A stretch of 18,773 nt of DNA from Alphaproteobacteria bacterium (GTDB lineage Bacteria > Pseudomonadota > Alphaproteobacteria > SP197), in contig JAJEBJ010000132.1 in NCBI GenBank assembly GCA_022822575.1, positions 1 through 18,773 on the forward strand, in the 5' to 3' direction. A model generated the notes under the pieces. The model made no database searches. It saw nothing but the letters and a program-made list of their open reading frames with translations, and was not told the DNA's origin. Both the position numbers and the translations under genes were made by a program. This document shows, piece after piece, positions 8,102-14,348 of this stretch (positions are counted from its first letter, which is position 1; every line of letters begins with the position of its first letter).

Positions 8102-8508
8102 AGGGTGCTGGCTGTCCTCATGTGCCCGGTGCAGTTGCTACTGGCGCTGTCGAATGCACTCGGACGCTTCGGACAAGCCGTCGTGAAAGGAACCGAATCA
8201 CCAGTCCCACGGCATCTCCACAGTACCATAGTTGCAGTCGAGGTAGCGGCGGTGGAGCTGGCGGAAGAAATCGCCGATCTGTGACGAGGTGACGCAGGTC
8301 AAGTGAGTGGCACGTTGTCCCGGGCATGGCTCTTGAAGTTGCTCGACAGGCACCAGAAACCTCTGTAACCGGACGTGCCGGTCATGATTTTGCCCTGCGG
8401 TTCGGCTACGGGTTTCGATTGTGCGGACCGCGAGTCAGGGCCTAAGGTTTAAGAAGGATCAGCTCGTTGTCGTGTGTGACACCTTCAATCCGGATGGGAA
8501 CACCTGTC
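8102..8508. other. Intergenic region between GMC gene and DUF2059 gene
   Basis: About 400 bases between divergent genes with no complete gene that I can support. It should hold promoters for both flanking genes, but neither is clear. A weak plus-strand candidate is TTGTGC (8419-8424), an 18-base spacer and TAAGGT (8443-8448). The minus strand from 8385 to 8198 carries two short coding-like frames, listed separately. Confidence 0.5.
8198..8385 (-). pseudogene. Two short coding-like frames, possible gene remnant
   Basis: On the minus strand an ATG at 8385 opens a 28-codon frame containing GYRGFWCLSSNFKSHARDN and ending in TGA at 8301-8299. A second frame runs from about 8302 (TTG, overlapping that TGA) to TGA at 8200-8198 and contains DFFRQLHRRYLDCNYGT followed by VEMPWDW. 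Both have strongly GC-biased third codon positions and protein-like composition, unlike shadow frames. They could be two parts of one 3' end broken by a frameshift, or two tiny genes. I do not recognise the family. No ribosome binding site is evident for either. Confidence 0.35.
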
Positions 8509-8988
8509 ATGCTTCGAATGATCTCCCTGGTAGCCGTGCTGCTGTTGAGCTTCGCAAGGCCGGTATCCGCCGACGATGAGGCGGACTTGAGAGCACTTTC
8601 CGAAGCGTACATTCAGCACCCCGTCATGCAGCAGATGATGGATGAGCTCCTGTCCGAAGAGACCATGTATTCCATGGCTTTCGCCCATTTGGAGGGCACT
8701 GAAGGCGCGCTGGCCGAAGACGAGCTTGAAGCGCTGTTCGACATCATCGCGGAGGAGATGGCACGGATGCGCCCGAAGATGGAGGCGCTCATGATCACCG
8801 CTGCGACACAGACCTTCGAACTGGACGAGATTCAGGCGCTCAAGAGTTTCCTCGATACGGACGCCGGCGCGCGGGCGATGCTGAAATCCGGAACGTTCAC
8901 GCAGGTCTTCTACACCAGTTCAGGAACCATGCTTCAGGAGCTGTACGAACGGATCGCGACCCGCGTCGAGACGGAACTTCTGGAATAG
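8509..8988 (+). CDS. Exported DUF2059 domain protein
   Basis: Probably a periplasmic protein of unknown function. The 159 residues begin with a signal peptide (residues 1-21: a short basic start, hydrophobic core ISLVAVLLLSFA, then PVSA before DDEADL), with likely signal peptidase I cleavage after residue 21. The mature part is acidic and helical, with the pattern of DUF2059: MQQMMDELL near the start, a helix-rich centre, then ELDEIQALKSFLDTDAGARAM and a closing helix, where the family contrasts residues remaining in a C-terminal 'extension of the gate' motif F..t..G....K. I chose ATG 8509 because it places the signal peptide at the N-terminus; in-frame TTG 8467 and ATG 8494 are alternatives. 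It appears monocistronic. Confidence 0.75.
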   Translation: MLRMISLVAVLLLSFARPVSADDEADLRALSEAYIQHPVMQQMMDELLSEETMYSMAFAHLEGTEGALAEDELEALFDIIAEEMARMRPKMEALMITAATQTFELDEIQALKSFLDTDAGARAMLKSGTFTQVFYTSSGTMLQELYERIATRVETELLE

Positions 8989-9190
8989 CGGCGCACTGAC
9001 CTTCCGGCTGCAAGACTCGCCCACGTCTTCTTGCGCACCCCGTGATCCGGTCCCGGAACCGGTGGGCTGTCAGCGATCAAGCGTCCGGACCGCGAACAAG
9101 ATCCGTGGATCCGGCCGACCGTGATGGTGAAGGCCGCCCTGTGGGCGTCATCGGTCAGCCCGTGACCGCCCGAGCGTGCACGATCCGTCC
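8989..9190. other. Intergenic region before folD
   Basis: About 200 bases with no gene I can support. An imperfect hairpin (AAGAC 9012-9016 with GTCTT 9025-9029, or GCAAGA 9010-9015 with TCTTGC 9029-9034) lies soon after the DUF2059 gene and might assist termination, but lacks a T-run. Confidence 0.3.
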
Positions 9191-9220
9191 TTGACGGCGT
9201 GGCGCGCGGTTCACTATGGG
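9191..9220 (+). promoter_or_regulatory. Candidate folD promoter
   Basis: TTGACG (9191-9196), an 18-base spacer and TATGGG (9215-9220). The -35 box matches five of six consensus positions, the -10 box only three. Transcription would start near 9227, giving a leader of about 28 bases that includes the GGAG before ATG 9255. Confidence 0.45.
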
Positions 9221-9254
9221 TGCCCACGCGAAAGACAGGGACCGGAGCGGCACC

Positions 9255-10148
9255 ATGGGCAAGGCAACGATCATTGACGGCAAGGCGGTCGCCCTGAAGG
9301 TGCGCCAGGATGTGGCGGCCCGGGTGGCGCGGCTCACGGCTGCCACCGGGGTGAAGCCCGGACTGGCCGTCGTGCTCGTCGGCGAGGACCCGGCCAGCGA
9401 CGTCTATGTCCGGAGCAAGGGGAAGGCGACCCGGGAAGCGGGCATGGAGAGTTTCGAGTTCCGCATGCCGGCCTCTTCGACGGCCGAAGAGGTGCTCGCC
9501 AGGGTCGACGAACTCAATGCGTCCGATGAGGTCAACGGGATCCTGGTTCAGCTGCCCTTGCCCGACCAGGTCGACGAACACCAGGTCATCGACGCCATCG
9601 ATCCCCTCAAGGACGTTGACGGTTTCCATGCCATCAACACCGGCCGCCTGTCGTCAGGCCAGGACGCCATGGTGCCGTGCACGCCGCTGGGCTGCCAGAT
9701 CCTGCTGCGCGAAACTCTCGGGACGGACGGACTGAAGGGCGCCAATGCGGTGATCGTCGGCCGCTCGAACATCGTCGGCAAGCCCATGGCGCAGCTGCTT
9801 CTCCAGGATCACTGCACGGTGACGATTGCCCACTCGCGCACCCGCGACTTGCCGGACGTGGTGCGCCGGGCCGATGTCGTGGTGGCTGCTGTCGGCCGCC
9901 CGGAGATGGTGCGCGGCGACTGGATCAGGCCGGGCGCCACGGTCATCGATGTCGGCGTCAACCGCCTGGCCCGCGAGGGCGGCGGGACGCGGCTTGTCGG
10001 CGATGTCTGTTTCAGGGAGGCGGTCGAGGTTGCAGGCGCCATCACGCCGGTTCCAGGCGGTGTCGGACCGATGACCATCGCCTGCCTGCTGGTCAACACG
10101 CTCCACGCAGCGTGCCGGCAGAACCAGGTCGATGTGCCCGAAGGATGA
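9255..10148 (+). CDS. folD: Bifunctional methylenetetrahydrofolate dehydrogenase/cyclohydrolase
   Basis: Cytoplasmic enzyme of one-carbon metabolism: oxidises 5,10-methylene-THF with NADP+ and hydrolyses the methenyl product to 10-formyl-THF, supplying purine and initiator-tRNA formylation. The 297 residues match the family length. Diagnostic motifs are the active-site Tyr51-x3-Lys55 pair in YVRSK, the QLPLPDQVDEHQVIDAI region, DPLKDVDGFH, PCTPLG, the nucleotide-binding VIVGRSNIVGKPMAQLL, and the C-terminal TPVPGGVGPMTIACLL. The start at 9255 is preceded by GGAG with 7 bases of spacing; the in-frame ATG at 9216 lacks one and would overlap the candidate promoter. It converges with argG, leaving 4 bases between the two stop codons. 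Confidence 0.97.
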   Translation: MGKATIIDGKAVALKVRQDVAARVARLTAATGVKPGLAVVLVGEDPASDVYVRSKGKATREAGMESFEFRMPASSTAEEVLARVDELNASDEVNGILVQLPLPDQVDEHQVIDAIDPLKDVDGFHAINTGRLSSGQDAMVPCTPLGCQILLRETLGTDGLKGANAVIVGRSNIVGKPMAQLLLQDHCTVTIAHSRTRDLPDVVRRADVVVAAVGRPEMVRGDWIRPGATVIDVGVNRLAREGGGTRLVGDVCFREAVEVAGAITPVPGGVGPMTIACLLVNTLHAACRQNQVDVPEG

Positions 10149-10152
10149 TGGC

Positions 10153-11355
10153 TCAGCGGCGTTTGCTGGCGAGGGCGAGGCGCAACGCATTGAGGCGGAT
10201 GAACCCCTCGGCGTCGCGCTGGTTGTAGACGGCGTCCTCCTCGAAGGTGACGTGAGCCAGACTGTAGAGCGAGTGCGGTGACTGGCGGCCGGTGACCGTG
10301 ACATTTCCCTTGTAGAGTGTCAGGCGCACCGTGCCGGAGACATGTTCCTGGCTGCGATCGATCAGCGCCTGGAGCATCTCGCGCTCCGGGGAGAACCAGA
10401 AACCGTTGTAGATGAGTTCCGCGTACCGCGGCATGAGTTCGTCCTTGAGATGGGCGGCCCCCCTGTCCAGGGTCACCGATTCCATCGCCCGGTGGGCGGC
10501 GATCAGGATGGTGCCTCCCGGGGTCTCGTAAACGCCACGGCTCTTCATCCCGATGAAACGGTTCTCGACCATGTCGACACGGCCTATGCCGTTGGCGCCG
10601 CCGAGTTCGTTGAGGCGGGCAAGCAGGTTCGCCGGCGACAGGTCCTGGCCGTCGATGGCCACGGCATCGCCCCTTTCGAAGCCGATCTCCACTTCCGTGG
10701 GCACGTCCGGAGCGTCCTGCGGGGACACGGTCCGCGACCAGACGTGATCGGGCGGGGCCGACGCCGGATCCTCCAGGACCTTTCCCTCGGCCGATATGTG
10801 GAGGAGGTTGGCATCGACGGAGAAGGGGGCCTCACCCTGGCTGTCGCGGGGAATTGGGATCTGCCGGCTCTCGGCATAGGCGATCAGTTTCGTGCGCGAT
10901 CCAAGGTCCCATTCCCGCCACGGGGCGATCACCCTGATGTCGGGATCGAGCGCCTGGTAGCCGAGTTCGAACCGGACCTGATCGTTGCCCTTGCCCGTTG
11001 CGCCATGGGCCACGGCATCGGCGCCGGTCTCATGGGCGATCCCGATCTGGCGCTTGGCGATGAGCGGCCGGGCGATTGCCGTGCCGAGGAGGTAAACACC
11101 CTCGTAGAGGGCGTTGGCCCGGAACATCGGCCACACGAAGTTCGCGGCAAACTCTTCGCGCAGATCCTCGATGAAGATCTCCTCCACACCCATCATGGCC
11201 GCCTTGGCGCGTGCGGGCTCGAGGTCCTCGCCCTGCCCGAGATCCGCCGTGAACGTCACCACCTCGCACCTCCAGGTGTCCTGGAGCCAGCGCAGGATGA
11301 CCGAGGTGTCGAGTCCTCCGGAATAGGCGAGGACGACTTTCCTGACGACGCTCAT
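10153..11355 (-). CDS. argG: Argininosuccinate synthase
   Basis: Joins citrulline and aspartate, using ATP, to make argininosuccinate in arginine biosynthesis. The 400-residue protein has the ATP-binding AYSGGLDTS at residues 10-18 and the family stretches TADLGQGEDLEPAR, GATGKGNDQVRFE, and a C-terminal half including YETPGGTILIAAHRA and GTVRLTLYKGNV. Two adjacent ATGs (11358, 11355) are possible starts; AAGGAG lies 2 bases before the first but 5 before the second, so I chose the second. The first ATG forms an ATGA overlap with the stop of the RidA-like gene, and the ribosome binding site lies in that gene's last codons, so argG translation is coupled to it. It is the last gene of a four-gene operon. 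No argH is in the window. Confidence 0.97.
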   Translation of the reverse strand: MSVVRKVVLAYSGGLDTSVILRWLQDTWRCEVVTFTADLGQGEDLEPARAKAAMMGVEEIFIEDLREEFAANFVWPMFRANALYEGVYLLGTAIARPLIAKRQIGIAHETGADAVAHGATGKGNDQVRFELGYQALDPDIRVIAPWREWDLGSRTKLIAYAESRQIPIPRDSQGEAPFSVDANLLHISAEGKVLEDPASAPPDHVWSRTVSPQDAPDVPTEVEIGFERGDAVAIDGQDLSPANLLARLNELGGANGIGRVDMVENRFIGMKSRGVYETPGGTILIAAHRAMESVTLDRGAAHLKDELMPRYAELIYNGFWFSPEREMLQALIDRSQEHVSGTVRLTLYKGNVTVTGRQSPHSLYSLAHVTFEEDAVYNQRDAEGFIRLNALRLALASKRR

Positions 11356-12581
11356 CATGACTCCTTCATGGCGAAGACATCGATCTCGATCACCATGGAA
11401 TCATAGGCCAGGACCGGAAGCGGCACGCCGGTCGAGGCGGGGCCGGGGTCATGGAAATAGGAGGAGCGAATGGGCAGGTTGGCGTTGAGCGCCTCCGCGC
11501 CGCAATCGCCCTTGTAGACCGTCGTCACCTTGCACACGTCGTCGTAGCCTGCACCCAGGGCCTCGAGAATGGTGCCGATGTGGGTCATCGCCTGGTGTGT
11601 CTGGCGCGAGAGATCGTCCGGGTGAACCGCCTCGCCCTTCCGGTTGAGAGAGACCTGGCCTCCGAGGAAGATCATGTCCAGGCACTTGAGCCCGTGCTTG
11701 TAGGGGAGATGGACATGCCAGTCCCACAGGCTGTCGGGCCACACATGGGTACGTTCGAGACGCTCGCCCTTCTCGCCAAGCATGGCAACCATGGAGATCT
11801 TGATGAGGACATCGCGGTCGGCATGGCGCGGGATGGGGACGCCGGTGGCGGCCGGTCCGGGCTCCTGGAAATGTGCCGCGCAGGCAAGGGCGGCCGCCTC
11901 GAAGTCGGCAACGCCGGAGCCGCCGGCATACCAGCGGTTGATCTTGACGGCATCGTCATATCCGGCGCCGAAGTGGCCGAGGACATGCCCAACGCGCTCC
12001 ATGACCAGCCGGGTCTGGGCGACGATGTCGCCCTTCGCTGCAACGAGGCCATTGTCGTCCAGGGGATACTGAGCCGACACGAAGATCATGCTGTCAGACC
12101 GCAGCCCCTCCACCCAGGGCGCGGCCAGCGGAGAGCCGGACCGTCCCGGAGCGATGTCCCTGCGTGTTGGCGTGCCATCCTTGCGGCGCATGGCATAGCC
12201 CTCGATCTCGATCGTGAGACCCTCGTAGGCAAGCCAGGGAACCGGAACGGCATTGACGGTGAGACGGCAGTCATCCGGGAGATGGCGCGCCACCATGGCG
12301 AGAACATCCGGCTCGTCGAGGGAACCATCATTGACGTAGAAGATGAGAAGCGTGACGAGGTCCTGCGGCACGCAGTCGAGGTCTTCCAGGACCCGGATGA
12401 GGTAGGCCATCGCATTGCCGGTCTGGGCCTCGATATCCCCGGGGTTGCGGACCACACCATCAGGGGTGAGATCGACCTGGCCTCCCAGCCAGACCATCGA
12501 GCCACAACGCACACCGTGCTTGTGGTTGATGGTGATCGGCCAGTTCCAGTGGTGGTCGGGCCAGCTGTGACGCTTGTCCAT
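11355..12581 (-). CDS. Triple-repeat RidA (YjgF/YER057c/UK114) family protein
   Basis: RidA proteins are usually single-domain homotrimers of about 130 residues, and the best-known members deaminate reactive enamines and imines. This 408-residue chain carries three RidA-like units, roughly residues 7-132, 150-268 and 280-406. Units 1 and 3 share a Trp-rich lead-in (W7-P-D, W281-P-D), KHG (22-24 region and 295-297) and GGQV (33-36, 307-310). Units 2 and 3 share PGPA.TGVP (241-249, 379-387). Each ends in a beta-strand motif like IEIE (IEIEGYA, IKISMVA, IEIDVFA). By eye, the substrate-binding Arg of classical RidA (Arg105 in E. coli, 14 residues before IEIE) is not Arg in any unit, so deaminase activity is doubtful. 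The ATG at 12581 follows GAGGAA and lies 7 bases after rlmN. Confidence 0.85.
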   Translation of the reverse strand: MDKRHSWPDHHWNWPITINHKHGVRCGSMVWLGGQVDLTPDGVVRNPGDIEAQTGNAMAYLIRVLEDLDCVPQDLVTLLIFYVNDGSLDEPDVLAMVARHLPDDCRLTVNAVPVPWLAYEGLTIEIEGYAMRRKDGTPTRRDIAPGRSGSPLAAPWVEGLRSDSMIFVSAQYPLDDNGLVAAKGDIVAQTRLVMERVGHVLGHFGAGYDDAVKINRWYAGGSGVADFEAAALACAAHFQEPGPAATGVPIPRHADRDVLIKISMVAMLGEKGERLERTHVWPDSLWDWHVHLPYKHGLKCLDMIFLGGQVSLNRKGEAVHPDDLSRQTHQAMTHIGTILEALGAGYDDVCKVTTVYKGDCGAEALNANLPIRSSYFHDPGPASTGVPLPVLAYDSMVIEIDVFAMKES

Positions 12582-12588
12582 CGGTTCC

Positions 12589-13692
12589 TCACGAAGCAGG
12601 GGGCGGGGCGGAGTTCATGGCGCTACGGGCCATCTTGACGGTGTCGGACTTCAGTTGTCCGCAGGCGGCCATGATGTCCCGTCCGCGCGGACGCCGGACA
12701 GGAGCGGAGTAGCCGCCGTCATTGACGATTCCGGCGAAGGAGGCAATCCGCCTGGCCGGGGAACATTCGAAGGGCGCTCCGGGCCAGGCATTGAACGGGA
12801 TGAGGTTGACCTTGGCCGGGATTCCCTTGAGCAGGCGGACCAGTTCGCGGGCATCGGCATCCGAATCGTTGACGTCCTTGAGCATGACGTACTCGAAGGT
12901 GATGCGCCGCGCATTGCCGGCTCCGGGGTAGGCGCGGCAGGCATCGAGAAGATCACCGATCGGATACTTCCTGTTGAGGGGAACGAGGCGGGTGCGGACA
13001 TCGTCGTTGACCGCATGCAGGGAGACCGCAAGGTCGACTCCGAGTTCCTCGCCGCATCGCTTCATCATCGGCACCACGCCCGCGGTCGACAGCGTGATGC
13101 GCCGGCGCGACAGTGCGATGCCCTCGGGATCCATGACAATGGAAAGCGCGGTCTTGACGTTGTCGAAATTGTAGAGCGGCTCTCCCATACCCATCATGAC
13201 GATGTTGGAAAGCAGCCGTCTGCCGTCCAACGGCGCCGGCCATTCGTCCAGGGCGTCGCGGGCGAGCATGAACTGGCCGACGATCTCTCCGGGCTCCAGG
13301 TTGCGCACGAGACGCTGCGTTCCGGTGTGACAGAACCTGCAGGTCAGCGTACAGCCGACCTGGGATGACATGCAGAGCGCGCCGCGATCGTCCTGCGGGA
13401 TGTAGACGCTCTCGACGAGGTGGCGCTGGTCCATGCCGAGCAGCCATTTCATGGTCCCGTCCGCGCTCTTCTGGTGGCGCACCACCTCGGGGCGGTCGAG
13501 ACAGAAGGACGCCGCAAGTCTCTCGCGCAGGGCGCCCGACAGGGACGTCATGTCCGCGAAATCGGTGACCCCGCGACAATAGATCCAGTGCCAGAGCTGC
13601 TTGACGCGAAACGGAGCCTCACCGAGACCGGCAACGATGTCAGCGAGTTCGCTCCGGTCCAGCCCGATGAGATTCCCTGGGGCACCTGTCAT
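12589..13692 (-). CDS. rlmN: 23S rRNA (adenine-2503-C2)-methyltransferase RlmN
   Basis: Radical SAM enzyme that methylates C2 of A2503 in 23S rRNA and A37 in some tRNAs, affecting decoding accuracy. The 367 residues contain the iron-sulfur motif CxxxCxxC at C114, C118 and C121 (CTLTCRFCHTG), the SAM-binding MGMGEPLYN, STAGVVP and SLHA segments, and the C-terminal RRPRGRDIMAACGQL with methyl-carrying C344. The conserved Cys that resolves the intermediate is present in this family near the C-terminus, so the enzyme looks intact. The N-terminal region FRVKQLWHWIYCRGV is typical. The ATG at 13692 overlaps the stop of the upstream IalB gene as ATGA. It is co-oriented with the RidA-like gene and argG. 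Confidence 0.97.
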   Translation of the reverse strand: MTGAPGNLIGLDRSELADIVAGLGEAPFRVKQLWHWIYCRGVTDFADMTSLSGALRERLAASFCLDRPEVVRHQKSADGTMKWLLGMDQRHLVESVYIPQDDRGALCMSSQVGCTLTCRFCHTGTQRLVRNLEPGEIVGQFMLARDALDEWPAPLDGRRLLSNIVMMGMGEPLYNFDNVKTALSIVMDPEGIALSRRRITLSTAGVVPMMKRCGEELGVDLAVSLHAVNDDVRTRLVPLNRKYPIGDLLDACRAYPGAGNARRITFEYVMLKDVNDSDADARELVRLLKGIPAKVNLIPFNAWPGAPFECSPARRIASFAGIVNDGGYSAPVRRPRGRDIMAACGQLKSDTVKMARSAMNSAPPPAS

Positions 13693-14219
13693 TCGGCGCA
13701 GGTCTGGCTGATGGCCTCATAGGCAGCCGTGAAGCCCAGCAGCGAATAGGTATCGGTGGTTACGGTGCCCCGCCAGGAACGCCCCTCGATGACCATGCGG
13801 ACACCGGCCTTCATGGCGGTCACGAGGTCCCTGTCATCATGGCGGGTGAATGCCCATGCGCTCTCGCCCTCGCCGAACAGGGTGAAGGTCTCGTTCCCGA
13901 TCATCACCGTGACCGGAGCATTCTCCATGTAGTTGTAGCCCGTGCGGACCTGGACGACATCCCGTTCGCCCGCCGGAGAACGATGCGTGACGAGTATCCA
14001 GATGTCGCCACGCTGGGTGTAGTTGCCTTCCGCCTTCGTCGGCTGGCTGGCGATGAAGCAGACGAGCGTGTCGCCATCGTTGTAGCCGAAGGCCGACCAG
14101 TCCCGGAAGGTTCCCAGCGATCTTGGCTCCTCGGCCCCGGCTTCAGGCCCCGGCACGAGGATCGCGAGAACCAGCAGAAAGCTCGTGAAGATGCGCGAAC
14201 TCAGGTTCATGACAGCCAT
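13689..14219 (-). CDS. Invasion-associated locus B (IalB) family exported protein
   Basis: Periplasmic or envelope protein of a family named after a Bartonella invasion factor but common in free-living Alphaproteobacteria, where its role is unknown. From ATG 14219 the product has 176 residues: a signal peptide (hydrophobic core about 9-23, cleavage probably after PEAGA at residue 29), then the IalB-type domain with FRDWSAFGYNDGDTLVCF near the start, a strand-rich centre, and a terminal TCAE. C54 and C174 may form a disulfide in the periplasm. The in-frame ATG at 14210 is an equally possible start; both keep the signal peptide and neither has a strong ribosome binding site. Its TGA overlaps the rlmN ATG, so it heads the rlmN-RidA-argG operon. 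The promoter is presumably in the 130 bases upstream, where I see only a weak candidate. Confidence 0.8.
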   Translation of the reverse strand: MAVMNLSSRIFTSFLLVLAILVPGPEAGAEEPRSLGTFRDWSAFGYNDGDTLVCFIASQPTKAEGNYTQRGDIWILVTHRSPAGERDVVQVRTGYNYMENAPVTVMIGNETFTLFGEGESAWAFTRHDDRDLVTAMKAGVRMVIEGRSWRGTVTTDTYSLLGFTAAYEAISQTCAE

Positions 14220-14348
14220 TCCGTCCCGTGTCGTGGTTGTGGGTGTCGTCGCCAGGCGAAATCCATAGCACAGATCATCCCGTTGATTCACGTCCGCCCC
14301 TGCCAGGCCCATCTCTGTCACATGCCGCGAGGCAATGTGTGGCGAAAT

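Noticed and set aside
8118..8327. A 69-codon minus-strand frame upstream of the GMC gene
   Set aside because: Pro/Leu/Arg-rich composition and no ribosome binding site; the alternative frames in the same place look more coding-like.
9010..9034. A terminator after the DUF2059 gene
   Set aside because: The hairpin is imperfect and has no T-run; kept only as a note in the intergenic entry.
10342..11406. A 354-codon plus-strand open frame opposite argG
   Set aside because: argG motifs are unambiguous on the minus strand.
11451..12638. A 395-codon plus-strand open frame opposite the RidA-like gene
   Set aside because: The minus-strand product has clear repeat structure and a ribosome binding site; the antisense frame has neither.
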